64,000 bases of DNA, taken from Atherix ibis. Lineage: Eukaryota; Arthropoda; Insecta; Diptera; Athericidae. The stretch lies in assembly GCA_958298945.1 (NCBI GenBank), contig OY282606.1, forward strand, positions 48,621,920-48,685,919, given 5' to 3'. A program made the translations under genes and the position numbers. The number at the start of each line of letters is the position of its first letter. The stretch's first letter is position 1. This document shows positions 45,261 to 56,066 of this stretch, in pieces. The notes below the pieces were generated by a model that saw nothing but the letters and a program-made list of their open reading frames with translations, made no database searches and was not told where the DNA came from.

Positions 45261-45990
45261 TATGCGTCGTGTGCCACCAGTATACAAGAGTGGGCATAAA
45301 TTCAGTCCAGCGTCTGAGTTTGTAAGCATGTTTGAATGTATGTAGAACCGTGTCAACCGAGGCGATGCAGGTTCCCAAGGGAGAAACTCCATGGGACCTG
45401 GAGGTGCTGCATGGATTTATCCACTACCGTCTACGGCGGGGCATCCCGCTTGCTGGTTGCCCGGTTACGAATGAAGAGCTTCAGGATCTTAGTTCACGCC
45501 AGTGGCGTGTACTGGTCCTGAACAGAATGTATGAAATGTGGCAACGTCGATGGGATGAGAGTATGAATGGCAGATGGACGAACATGTTCATTTCGGATGT
45601 GTGCTTTGCATCTACGTATGGTTTTGAATTTGGTCTGTACGTTGGGTATTTGCTCACGGGACACGGCAGTATGAATGGGTTCCTGTACAGGTGTGGTCTA
45701 GCTGTGGAGGCTAGACGCCCTTGTGGGCCGACGGAGGAGAGTGCCAAGCACCTTCTCACTGAGTGTAGCCAGTACAGAGATTTGTGTGGCTTAGGTGCAT
45801 GTAGGAATCGGGGTGAATGATGAGGGTGTGGATGTGAGTGGTGTGTTGGGTGTGTGAGAGAGGTATGAATGCCTGAATAGATTTGCCGTGACACTTTTTG
45901 AGAGGAGAGCAAGAATGGTGCATAAATGAGTGTGTGAATGATACGCAGGGTGGCTACAACCGGATGAAAGACCAAGGTCGATTCCGGTTG
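45261..45990 (+). pseudogene. R1-type ORF2 C-terminal region
   Basis: Starts at the restored junction (ASCATSIQEW, 45263-45292). After a short break comes an open stretch 45332-45820: NVCRTVSTEAMQVPKGETPW, IHYRLRRGIPLAGC, MYEMWQRRWDESMNGRWTNM, FEFGLYVGYLLTGHGSMNGF, and a Cys/His-containing end (CGPTEESAKHLLTECSQYRD). This order is that of the C-terminal part of R1-clade ORF2, including the CCHC-like zinc knuckle region. It ends around 45990 in the 3' tail. Confidence 0.75.
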
Positions 45991-46440
45991 TACTTTCGGG
46001 TGTTGGCGAATCCGCGTACCTGAGCTGGCTTAGTGGTGCCTAGGAATTTACAAAATTCCTGACCGTAGCTCAATGAGCGGAGTACAAAGCGAAGTACTCT
46101 TAAAACAAAAATTGGTACCATGGGAATCGGGGCCTCATGGTGTAATACACTGTGCCCGATTTAGGTGAGGCGCCATTTGACAGCAACGTGGTGGCTGTGG
46201 TTATGCCAATGTCGCGGGTATGGTCTCCGGATCGCAGGTGGGATGTAACTGGCAATGTCCATCTTGCAATTATCTCGGGCACTGTCACTGCTAATGACAG
46301 TAGAGGTTTAGGTAGTCCTCGCCACCAGCAGGTGGAGTTGTCAGCTTGTAACTGATTACTAACTGCTAACTGCCAGTAATGGTGGTGCGTTGGTTGAGCG
46401 TAACTCAATCCTTATAGTAGTAGGCAACTCGTGGTTTTAT

Positions 46441-47610
46441 TTTGCAGACAACAAGGTCACGTTAAATAACAACATATAACTGTACTTGCGAATAGGAACT
46501 GTCTGGTATATGTTTTCCGCAAAGAGCCCGAAATGTTTAAAAAATCATTTAAAACAATCTTAAAAAGGATCAAAATCTGCAAGAAGTTTCCTAGCAAGTA
46601 TTAGTTTGGGGAAAAGAAAATCCATTATTTTTTCGCTAGATGGCTGTAGTAATATATATCTCGTAAAGTATTGATCAAACAAATTCAGACTTGTGCTCGT
46701 TGGAAAAGTGACATTCCGTTCTAAAAAAAACTAATATTTGAACAATAATGCAATTTATATATAATGAATGGCAATTTTTGAGTATTGTAATAAAAATTCT
46801 GATAGGTACTATTTTACTTAACTTTCCAAACCATAATTTTGGATAATCCTTTACCAAAATATACACCCCCCCCTCTCTCTCTCAGCGGTAATTTAGTTCT
46901 TTTTCGCACCTTTTTTCCTGTGCTTTGATTTTGTGTACATATCCGATCCTACTCGAAATAAAAGGAAACAAGCTTTATAGTTTTAGGAATTTTTTTTTTC
47001 AAATGATTTAGTATTTTTTTTTAGTTAAAATGATTTAGTTTTTTTTAAATACAAAATTGTCTCTCTTTTTTACAATACAAATTTACATGCGCTTAAGAGT
47101 GTGAAAATACCTATAAATTTTTTATGACCGAGAAAATACCAACAATTTTTTTTAGAAATTCACATGAAAATAATCCCAAATTGGGGTTATAAAAATAATT
47201 TGTTTTACTATTAACTATTAAAAATTGTTCAAAATTTTTTTTTATATTTAGAAAAAAAAAAACCAAAAAATATCACTTACCAGTTAATATGTTTAGCCAT
47301 ATTCACAAACAATTGAAGATTTAGATTTTTTTCTTATGCATGTGTGTGTGTGTGTGCGTGTGTATATAAATAAACTTTTTTTTATATTTCCTAAATATCT
47401 AATCATTAAATATTTTTCTTAGTTTTTTTCTCTCTCAAAATTCTAATTTTAATTTTAATTATATAATTTTTTTCTCACACTATTTTAATTAAATAGTTAT
47501 TTTTATCATTATTATTATTATTATTATAATAATTATTATTATTATTAAATTAAATTTAATTTTTAGCACGCACGTTTACACACACACGATCTATAAACAC
47601 AGCTTTTAGT
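46441..47610. other. foxo 3' flank / probable 3' UTR, microsatellites
   Basis: On the minus strand this lies directly downstream of the foxo stop codon, so its right-hand part is probably 3' UTR; no poly(A) site could be chosen among many AT-rich candidates. Holds a (CT)n run (46865-46885), (TG)n (47337-47360) and (ATT)n (47510-47546). No other gene is seen. Confidence 0.5.
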
Positions 47611-47859
47611 TTAGTGCACCCACGATGGCGGCGTAACACTAGGTTGCGAATATTGAACTCTCGCATGAGAACTGGCCGGCTGAGGTTGCGACAAACCGAT
47701 CGGGCCTATTGAAGAACCTAACGTAGAGCCTATTGTAGAGCCTATTGTCGTGCCGACTTGCTGAGTATTTGTGTGTGCGGCTGTATTTATGGCTGAGGTT
47801 ACTGTCATCGGTATATTTATATCCAAGAGACCATCGATGCTCAGCTCTTGCTGAATTAA
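47611..47859 (-). CDS. foxo: foxo last coding exon, C-terminus and stop
   Basis: Acceptor TTTTTTGATTACAG before TTA ATT CAG at 47859; phase 0. Encodes LIQQELSIDGLLDINIPMTV, a Thr/Ser/Gly-rich stretch with near-repeats (TIGSTIGSTLGSSIG) and ends PPSWVH, stop TAA at 47611-47613. The first residues complete the acidic/hydrophobic activation motif begun in the preceding exon (GGLECNVEE | LIQQEL), the counterpart of the conserved ...LECDVDSIIRNEL end of vertebrate FOXOs. The GSTIGSTLGSSIG repeat is probably lineage-specific. Confidence 0.9.
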   Translation of the reverse strand, partial: LIQQELSIDGLLDINIPMTVTSAINTAAHTNTQQVGTTIGSTIGSTLGSSIGPIGLSQPQPASSHARVQYSQPSVTPPSWVH

Positions 47860-48644
47860 CTGTAATCAAAAAACAACAGTCATAGAGCAGAGTATTTAGA
47901 TTTATACATTCAAAGTTCGTTTTTATTTCTCGCATCGATTTTTTACTATTTTTATTTTCTAAAAATTTAAACACACTCTTTCAGCATGTAACGTACTGAC
48001 TAAAAAAAAACCCTCCCTTTGCACACTACATGCTATTATTTATTCTATTCGACTTATGATATTCACTAAAAATCCTAAAGTATACAGTACTGAACGAAAG
48101 GTAAATAATTTTTGCCTTAAACAAAAATAATCAAATATATATTTTATTCAAAGCCTAGATAATATTTTTAAGGCAATCATTTTACTTTTAAAAAAGTTCT
48201 ATGTTAAAAGAGAATTAAACGAAAATTTTGGAAAATTTCTATAAAAAATAATTAAATAAATTATTGATTGATTTTGAAGAGGTTCCTTTTATTTCCATTG
48301 ATTTTTATTTTTTTATGAAAGAGCTTCTGCAAATTATTATTTTATTTTTGTTGTTTGTTTTTCTCTACTGTATAATTTAAAATATAGTTTTACTTTTATT
48401 TTTTAATAAAAGGAGTTTAATATGAGATACCATAAAAATTATAGTTTCTATCAAAGTGGACACATGTTCCTAATAGTCTCGTGGACACTAGTAGAACAAT
48501 TTTAATTATTTAAAAGCATATCACTTTAGATAATTTGAGAATCGGAGTTCCAAATATAATTTGTATAGATATATTTTTCATTTTTGAAATAAAACATTTA
48601 ATTTAATTTTACAAAGAAAGACTATATTATATTAATTTAAGTAC

Positions 48645-48763
48645 CTCTTCAACATTACATTCCAAACCACCATGAAAACTGTCAATATTTATTTCATCTA
48701 TTTGAGTTTGATTATTTAATGCTTCCATGAACAGTTGTCCCATAAATGTGGACGCTGAATTAT
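48645..48763 (-). CDS. foxo: foxo exon, transactivation motif
   Basis: Acceptor TTTATTTACAG and donor GAG|GTACTT. It enters with two bases of a split Asp codon and leaves in phase 0. Encodes (D)NSASTFMGQLFMEALNNQ then TQIDEINIDSFHGGLECNVEE. The acidic, hydrophobic INIDSFHGGLECNVEE matches the FOXO C-terminal activation domain known to contact CBP/p300-type coactivators. 119 nt. Confidence 0.9.
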
Positions 48764-48946
48764 CTGTAAATAAAATAAAATACAAAAATTTATAATTACA
48801 AATTTTTGGTTTTTAAAAAAATATTATTTCATATTTACAATTTTTTCAAAAAAAAAATAATAATTTATTTTAAATACAGCCCAATTAAAAGTTTTGAAAA
48901 CCTCTTATTGCAGTTGCCATTTGAAGGGAATACTAATATATATATA

Positions 48947-50222
48947 AGGTGTAGTACAAAGTAATCCATTATTTTGGTAATAGATGGCTTTAGGAGTCTG
49001 TATCTCCTGTATAAAAGTGCGATCGGGTTGCACTAGATGGCGTTAGAAAGATAAGATTTCGTACTGAAAAAGCTTCTGATACAGTTTTGTGATTACGTGA
49101 GTCAGTATTTTTTTAGCACGCGTCAAAGATGAACACCAACAAAGAGAAAATACGCCATATTTTACAGTTTTTCTTCGATAAGGCGAAAACGCAAGCCAGG
49201 CAGCTGAAAATGTGAATAGTGTTTATGGTCCTGATACTGTAACAGCCAATTATGCGCAATTTTGGTTTCGTCGATTCTGTTCCCGTTATTTTGATGTCAA
49301 AGATGCACCACGCTCTGGAAGGCCAGTTGTCGAAAATGTCGATAAAATAATGGAAATCGTCGAGTCCGACCGTCACGTAAGCACTGTTTCGATTGCCCAA
49401 GAGCTAAACATTGCACAAAAAACCGTTTGGAACCACTTAAATTAGGCTTGATACAAAAAGAAGCTCGATGTATGGGTGCCACACGAGTTTTCGAAAAAAA
49501 ACCTCATGGACCGAATTTCCATCTGCGAATCGCTGCTGACTTGCAACAATATCGATCCATTTCTGAAGCGGATGGTTACTGGTGATGAAAAGTGGGTGAC
49601 TTACGACAACGTTAAGCGACAACGGTCGTGGTCAAATCGCGGTCACCCGGCGCAAACGGTGGTCAAGCCAGGATTGACAGCCAGGAAGGTTTTGCTCTGT
49701 GTTTGGTGGGACTGGCAGGGAATCATCTACTATGAGCTGCTCCCCTACGGCCGAACTCTTAATTCGGACCTATACTGTCAACAATTGGACCGTCTGAAAG
49801 AAGCAATCGCCCAGAAGCGGACAGCTTTGGCCAATAGGAGAGGAATTGTGTTCCATCAGGACAACGCCAGGCCGCATACATCGATAGTGACTCGCCAGAA
49901 GTTCCGGGACCTTGGTTGGGATGTTCTTATGCATCCACCTTATAGTCCGGACCTGGCACCAAGTGATTACCACCTCTTCCTGTCTATGACGAATGATTTT
50001 GCAGGTGAAAAATTCGCCTCAAGAGAAGATTGTGAAAATCGACTGTCCCAGTTTTTTGCCAATAGGGACGAGGGTTTCTACGAGAGAGGCATTATGAAAT
50101 TACCTCCAAAATGGCAACAAGTTATCGAACAAAACGGTGCATATTTGATCGTATCATTCTATCTATGCTAAATAAAACCTTCAATTTAATGCAAAAATAA
50201 TGGATTTCTTTTTACTACACCT
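48947..50222 (+). mobile_element. Mariner family C copy, both ends present, in a foxo intron
   Basis: Left repeat AGGTGTAGTACAAAGTAATC CATTATTTT; right repeat is its near complement (AAAATAATGGATTTCTTTTT ACTACACCT). TA flanks at 48945-48946 and 50223-50224. 1276 bp. A family distinct from A and B in ends and protein. Confidence 0.9.
49129..50171 (+). pseudogene. Mariner family C transposase, three lesions, catalytic triad kept
   Basis: ATG at 49129 (MNTNKEKIRHILQFFFDK). A 1-nt deletion right after GATAAG (about 49183) shifts the frame; the sequence continues in the frame of VNSVYGPDTVTANYAQFWFR. Two nearby stops (TAG 49443-49445, TGA 49449-49451) lie in the interdomain HLN-A-YKKKLDVWVPHE. 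The remainder is open for 231 codons (49476-50168) with TGDEKW, VFHQDNARPHTS and YSPDLAPSDYHLF, i.e. all three Asp at DD34D spacing, and a C-terminus (KWQQVIEQNGAYL) shared with several animal mariners. Few lesions: a moderately young copy. Confidence 0.9.
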
Positions 50223-50642
50223 TATACAATCAAAAATTTTGAGACCTTCATGATAGTTTAATTGATTATTGATAAGGAAATTTTAGAGTCTGTAAGTGCA
50301 AATTGATCATGAAGTACAAAATTTATATTTATTGATATTTAAGAACGCCAAGTCACTAGGAAATCTAATATTATCCATTCAAAAATATATTGAAATAGAC
50401 CAAAATTAATTTTAATTTTTCAACTGCAAACTTTTCTAGAAACAGATGCAATATTGGCTACCATTTTCGATGGAACTTAATAAGTGATCGTTTACTCAAA
50501 AATATTATTCTACAATCACTATTTTTTTTGTTGTTGAAAAATATTTGTTATAATCAAATAAAAGTAAATTAATATAATATATAAAAAAGGATAAAATATT
50601 TTTTTTACATTAAATGAGAAATAATCATACTTGCTACATTAC

Positions 50643-50817
50643 CTCCAGATGCATTCATCTGCTGTGGTGTTGGTGTTAATGGCGGACTATTCGATGGTGG
50701 TCTGGGTGTAATCCGTGGTCCAAGTATGGCCGAATTATATGCTCCTAATGGATCTGGCGATGGTTCACTATGCGGATAAGATGGTGACATCCCAGTACCA
50801 GATGATGGAGACATTCC
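50643..50817 (-). CDS. foxo: foxo exon, Pro/Ser-rich middle region
   Basis: Acceptor TTTCATTTCAAAG before GGA ATG TCT at 50817 (phase 0); donor GGA G|GTAATG at 50643/50642, leaving one base that completes a GAT (Asp) codon with the next exon. Encodes GMSPSSGTGMSPSYPHSEPS, PDPLGAYNSAILGPRITPRP and PSNSPPLTPTPQQMNASG. Low-complexity Pro/Ser region, typical of the poorly conserved linker of FOXO proteins. The duplicated GMSP is a small internal repeat. Confidence 0.88.
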
Positions 50818-50891
50818 CTTTGAAATGAAAAATTCACAAATAAATTTTAAAATGCAATAAACATTTTTATATTTAAAGATAGTAAAATTTT

Positions 50892-50985
50892 TACAATTCG
50901 CCAAATGGCCTGATGGTCGTGGCGTTACAAAATGGCCTCTGGTACATATTTCAGAGACCTTATAATACAAATAAATAAATAAAGC
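50892..50985 (+). repeat. SINE-like repeat S3 in a foxo intron
   Basis: AATTCGCCAAATGGCCTGAT GGTCGTGGCGTT, ending (after AATGGCCTCTGGTACATATT) in a (AAAT)n tail, matches the 18.57 kb fragment. It lies in the intron between 50818 and 51170, antisense to foxo. Confidence 0.5.
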
Positions 50986-51170
50986 AAGTATTTGAAATAA
51001 TTGAAAATAATAAGAAAAATTTAAAAAAAAAAACTATTTCTTTAAATGCTAAGGTAAAAAAAAAAATATATTAACCGTTTTATTATAATTGAACAAGGAA
51101 ATTTCAAATTATTTTTTGCAGTGATTTTTAAAAAATTATTAGCTTTTTTTAAAAAGTTTCTAGGACATAC

Positions 51171-51339
51171 TTCTCTTGAATTGTGCAAACAAGTACAGGG
51201 CAGTGAACGATGAATTGGACACTGATTCTGCTGCATTCTATATGACATTGAGGACGCGACAGTAGCGTGCAGCGAGTACGGCTGTGGTGGTTGATAGGGT
51301 GGTGGTGGCTGACTGTGTATTGGCGGTTGTGCACTAAAC
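51171..51339 (-). CDS. foxo: foxo exon, Pro/Gln-rich and Cys-containing segment
   Basis: Acceptor ...GGAGTAG before G TTT AGT at 51339; the first base completes a Gly codon with the upstream exon. Donor GAA|GTATGT (51171/51170), a strong consensus. Encodes FSAQPPIHSQPPPPYQPPQP, YSLHATVASSMSYRMQQNQ and CPIHRSLPCTCLHNSRE. The CPIHRxxPCTC block is characteristic of insect FOXO proteins as I recall them. Other frames over this exon produce apparent ORFs that should be ignored. Confidence 0.88.
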
Positions 51340-51895
51340 CTACTCCATACGTACGATCAGTTGGCGTTAAAAGAAACAACATATTTATACATATAATTTC
51401 AATATCGAAATCAAAAGTTTTTTCAAATCTTATTGTTATTATTATAAATACTTAAGAAATATTTCAAATTTATTAATTGAAAATAAAACTCTATAAAAAT
51501 TTTCAATATCAATTATTGTAAATTTACACAAAAACATTCCAAAATTTGCATGCAAACTACAAAAAATAAAAAATAAATATTTAAGACAATATTATATGCA
51601 TTTGCGGTTCAAAATATTGCTAAACATTCCTTAATCCGATACTACTTACTCATTCTTTAATTGTATAAGTTAAAAATTTATAAAAATATTGCAAAAGCAT
51701 AATCAGAAAACAAAATATTAAGTATGACGAAAAATTAATAATTAATTATAAGAATTTAAAAAAAAAAATTTACTAAATGAAAATTATTTTCAAAATGGTA
51801 TATTTCTTGATGAAAATTATGAAGAAAACTCTAAAAATGAAAATTAATACTAAACCAAAATACGTATTGTAAAAACAAAACGGAAATCAACTGAC

Positions 51896-52108
51896 CCTTG
51901 TAGAAAATCATTTTGTAAAGTGAGATCATCTGCCAGAGATCCAGCTAATTGGTCTAATGTGGCTGTGCAGGAAGGTGTCTGTGTACCTTGTTTATAGTCA
52001 GGGGACGATCCCGGTGCGAAACTCCATGGGATCGGACTCAAACGACCACATGAGCTGGCGTTCGATGAGGCTCTCTGCCGGAAATCAGGTGACAACGGGA
52101 ATCCACCG
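51896..52108 (-). CDS. foxo: foxo exon, third AKT site
   Basis: Acceptor ATGATCAG before C GGT GGA at 52108 (a pyrimidine-poor acceptor, chosen because it completes the split Ser codon and restores [10 protein letters not shown]). Donor CAA GG|GTCAGT (51896/51895). Encodes [33 protein letters not shown], then [25 protein letters not shown] fits the AKT/SGK consensus (R-x-R-x-x-S), matching the third conserved FOXO site, whose phosphorylation retains FOXO in the cytoplasm through 14-3-3 in known homologues. Confidence 0.88.
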
Positions 52109-53577
52109 CTGATCATGTCACAATTTATTTGAATTGTTTTTTCATTTCAATTTTTTCAAATTGTGTTTTTTTTTCATCCAAATTAATACATTTATTTTCC
52201 ATGCAATGGTAATTAATTGTTGTTGTTGTTGTTGTTGTTGTTTTCATTAACATTTTAATTACCATATTAAATTATAAATGAAAAAAAAGATGAAAAGAAA
52301 AAAAATCAAATAAATAAAATAAACTATTAAGTCAAAAATTTAATTTAAATAAATAAAAATATTGTTTTTGAAGTAAAAAGAATTTTTTTTGTTATAATAA
52401 ATTTCTAATTGTAAACTTATAAGAAATTTGTGTTTTCAAAAAATTCCTAGCATAAAAACGGTAATAACAAAAAATTAAAAAATACATAATTTCAAAAAAT
52501 AAATTTTCTATTAAAAATTAACCAAATTCTACACATCCAAAGCTAAGAGCTTCTAAAAAAGTGAATAAATTTATTCTTAAAAAAATAAAAAAAAATCTAC
52601 AAAAATTTATTTTCAAAAAATTTTTTAATGCAATGAATTTGAATAAAAAATATTTTATTTTTTAAATTTAATTATATTTGTTTTTTTTTTTTTACTATTG
52701 ATAAAGTACAATATAAGTTTTCAACAAACGAATTGCTTCGAAAGAAGTAACCAATAAAAACACTATAAAATCTACTTAATTAAAAAATAGAAAATATAAA
52801 AATTCTTTAAGAAAATTTAATAAAATTTTAAGCTAATTAAGAAATTATTTTTATTGGAGTTTATTTAACTGAAGTTTCAAAATTTATTTATTTTTTTAAT
52901 TTTTATTTTTGTTTATAATTTTTTTGTAAAAGCATATGCAATGAAATTTCATTAAATACTATATAAAGTTAAATGTTAAATATAAAATTTTTAATGTAAT
53001 TTTAGCTATGGAAATAAGTGAGATAAATTGCCGTGTCCGATTATGGATACTTCCAATTAAATCACTTTGTATGTTATTAGATAAATAAACAACAAACTTT
53101 GTTCATAAAAGGGAAAGAACTTATTCCAATAGGAGACCTGTACTTTATAATAACTGATTTTAAAAACAGATTTATTTAAAAAAAAAAACTTTAATTAAAA
53201 ATACTTGAAGATAACAAATATTAAAAAATAGTATTAAGTTCATTTAAGAATTGGTGTTGATTAATTATCAGTAGTTACATATGCAAAATTTTTTAATAAA
53301 ATAAAATTAAAAAATAATATTTTTAAGATCTTTAATTGTTATAATGATACAAAATATGCTTTAATGAATTTCATTTAAAATAAATAACATTAATAATATG
53401 AAATTTTATGTTAACTATTTTATTTTAAAAATTATTAAGACAAAAAACCCGTACAAATTTTTCAACTTTCAGTTAAATCAAACGCTAATAATTTGGAAGA
53501 TTTTATTTGATAATTTGTATGACCATAATCGCAAATAGATTCATTCAAATTAATTAATTCATGAATTTAATAGTTAC
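52109..53577 (-). other. foxo: foxo intron, AT-rich
   Basis: 1469 bp between the forkhead exon and the next exon. Contains a (TTG)n microsatellite (52217-52243) and AT-rich DNA. No further exon is needed: the flanking exon phases join cleanly. Confidence 0.75.
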
Positions 53578-53870
53578 CTATGTAGGGGACTTTCGGGGAA
53601 GAGATCTAGGCCCTCACTAACGCTACTGCTAGGCGATGGTGTTGCATCATTGAGGCCAGTTACACTAGCATTTCGTATTGTTTCGACACGTTTTTTCGCC
53701 CTTCCACGCTTCTTTTCATATTTTGATGTTTCCATAGAAGCAGCACGTCGTCGAACCGATTTTCCAGGCTTTGCATCTGGATTCAACATCCACCATGAAG
53801 ATTTGCCAGTACCTTCATTTTGTACTCTCATAAATCGATTGTGTAATGATAAATTGTGCCGAATTGAATT
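53578..53870 (-). CDS. foxo: foxo exon, second half of forkhead DNA-binding domain
   Basis: Acceptor AATATTTCAG before AAT TCA ATT at 53870, phase 0; donor CAT AG|GTAACT at 53578/53577. Encodes [20 protein letters not shown] (recognition helix H3 and wing 1 start), [40 protein letters not shown] and a Ser-rich tail ([20 protein letters not shown]). N, R, H and S of NxxRHxxS are the base-contacting residues. RRRAAS is the second AKT site, overlapping the basic nuclear localisation signal. The exon starts at the intron position known from vertebrate FOXO genes (after ...GWK). Confidence 0.95.
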
Positions 53871-56066
53871 CTGAAATATTCAAAGAAGAAAAATATACAT
53901 TAATATTAATTGGAATTCGAATATTATTTAATTATATTAAAAGAAAAATAAAATAACATTCGTAGTAGTACGTATTTGATGAAAGGTTATCCTTAAAGAG
54001 AATGATAGCTTTAAGAGAAAGTCCCTTTCCGAACATCCATATGTAATAAGCCAACCAATAACAAATTTCTTTATTTTATGTAAAAAATTTGCAAACAATT
54101 TGTTCTAAGAACTTATACTATTGCAAATATGTTTTAATATTAAATGATAATATTATCATCCCCCAATAGCATTAACACAAATAATAACTATTCAATCAAG
54201 CGAAAAGGTTACCCTACAGTTTATTGCACTTCTCAAACAACAAATGCATTTGAACGATACAAATCACAACCATTATGAAAGCAAAAGGGTACTACTCTCA
54301 TATGAATTAGGGTGAAATGATATTAAAGAAATCTTAAACGAGATGGAATATCCAAAAGTATCAACCTAATCCAGAGAATCCGTATATCGAGCATGAAAAT
54401 GTGGACCATAAATCGAAAATCAGTTCAACTTCAAAAAATGAATGCATACGTATGACAAAAGAAGAAATAAAATAAGGGTTAATACGAGAATTAATCTATT
54501 CCACACTTTCTACATTTAAAAAAAAATTTCCCACCCCATTTATTTATATACTTAAACGTACACTTGTAACCGTTGCTATCACCCCTTTATACTATAAACT
54601 CATAAAAGTGTATGATTTCTTTAGAAGTTTACAATTGTAAGATTTCTTATGCATTCCTAGACATTATTATAAATATTCTCGATGTAGAAAAGCTTCTGTA
54701 CTTATAGCGTGTGAACATTCAGCCTAAATTCCACTAAACTAAGCCAAAATCAAATCGAATTGATTCGACAGTAAAATTATCGTTTATGAATACTTGTTTT
54801 TAAGCGAATCTCATGTTGCAAAAAAAAAGGGGTGAACAAGAAATATGGAAAAAGAAGGCATAATAAAATATACATAAATAAATGAAAGCTCACTCCCAAC
54901 CCCGATCCCATAGTAGGCATATCAAAAATGTGGACCGAGAATTTTTTCATGTTGTACTGATTGGTCGTCAAGTGATTTACAAGGTTTCAATTGGCAACCA
55001 TCGACAGCAGTAATTCAAGGGATGCACACACAATTGAATCAACGTAGTTGTAAACGATGATAAAGGGAATGATACCTGGTAAATAGGGGATGCTAAAAAA
55101 ATAAAAATAAAATAAAGATCAATAAGAATAACAACAAAGCATAAGAATAAAGTGTTGTATGTGTCTGAGGAGGCAGTAAAAATCCTATCAAAAGACCGAG
55201 TGGGAAAAGAACATCAAAAAAGAACGAAAACGGCCGGAAAATCATGACAACCACAATTCCTTACTAGGTTCCCCAGTGTACAAGTGGAATTATTGTGGTC
55301 GAAGTGAATGAATGTTAATCGATAATGATAGCTTAATAGGCAATAGACCAAACTGAGAATAGAATTTGGCAAAGTGTCTCCAGTAAAATGTAACTAATCA
55401 TTAGCAAATGCATTAGAATGAATTATTTTTAACTTGTGAGTACAACCACTCAATTCTGCCCTTACAAGCTGTGTGTGTTCTTAACAGCAATTGATAAGTA
55501 AAAAATTTCTTCCGGAATAATTTAGCAATCATTCCAAATTTAACCGTGAAGATTTGAATCGGATTTGGGAATCTCACTCCCCCTTCCCACCCAATTATTT
55601 TTGTCATAGACAAATACGAACACTACTCAGTAAGCATATGGGGTAATTGGTTTTGAATTTTTTCACTAAATCCAATCGATTAGATAATTGGAAAGTTGGA
55701 GGCAATTGAATAACGTTTAGTATTTATCGATTTTGAATATTGGGCAAAATATAACGACGGACGCAATATTACAAATTCAATACAATCCAATTATGCATGT
55801 AATTTTTTTATATTACAAAAGAAATTGAGAAAAAACCTTGTCTTACAATTTTTTCAAAGTTATTTTATCTTTTATGGCAATAAGTGTAGTAGAGCATTCA
55901 ACTTGTGATAATTCAAAAAATTATTCTAAATTTAAGTAAATACGGACAAAAGTCGAATATGGAAAATATTATTAGTAATTCATATAAAGAATTAAGGGTT
56001 AAGAATTTTTTTAATAAGAAATGATTTTACATTATTGTTTTTAATTTATAATTGATTTAATTAGTA
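53871..56066 (-). other. foxo first intron (part), no other gene seen
   Basis: AT-rich sequence upstream of the forkhead exon on the minus strand. ORFs at 54777-54971 and 55413-55613 carry no recognisable domain. Confidence 0.6.

Larger units (their letters stand above)
44041..46440 (+). mobile_element. R1-type non-LTR retrotransposon, truncated, with nested insertion
   Basis: Begins abruptly with SQYGFTKGKSTGDAWTRVRR (44060-44112), then jumps within a few bases to GPEI-NMMMSGLLVQLEETGC (from about 44125), so roughly the 'GDFRGAFD' to 'PQGSVCGP' part of RT is deleted. The frame continues to the catalytic box, is split by the 672-bp element at 44589-45260, resumes with TSIQEWA-like sequence and an open C-terminal stretch (to 45820), and ends with a GC-rich 3' tail (about 45990-46440) that recurs at 20.46-20.84 kb. 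Confidence 0.75.
48764..50642 (-). other. foxo: foxo intron carrying a complete-ended mariner
   Basis: 1879-bp intron between GGAG|GTAATG (donor, 50643/50642) and TTTACAG (48764-48766). About two thirds of it is mariner C (48947-50222), in the opposite orientation to foxo; the rest is AT-rich. Confidence 0.8.
47611..53870 (-). other. foxo: foxo gene, 3' part: six coding exons in this window
   Basis: Forkhead transcription factor FOXO, the nuclear effector of insulin/PI3K/AKT signalling (growth, stress resistance, lifespan in insects). Exons 53578-53870, 51896-52108, 51171-51339, 50643-50817, 48645-48763 and 47611-47859 have GT/AG borders and compatible phases. They sum to 1218 nt = 405 residues and a stop. 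Present: the second half of the forkhead domain, two of the three AKT sites (RRRAAS and RQRASS), the basic nuclear localisation stretch and the C-terminal activation region. Absent: the N-terminal AKT site and first forkhead half, expected upstream of 64000. Introns hold mariner C and a SINE piece. Confidence 0.93.

Noticed and set aside
45481..45975. 164-codon minus-strand ORF (His/Pro/Ser-rich)
   Set aside because: Antisense to the R1 C-terminal region, which is the recognisable coding strand.
51149..51382. 77-codon minus-strand ORF with different frame from the foxo exon
   Set aside because: Only the frame giving FSAQPPIHSQ...CPIHRSLPCTC joins in phase with the neighbouring foxo exons.
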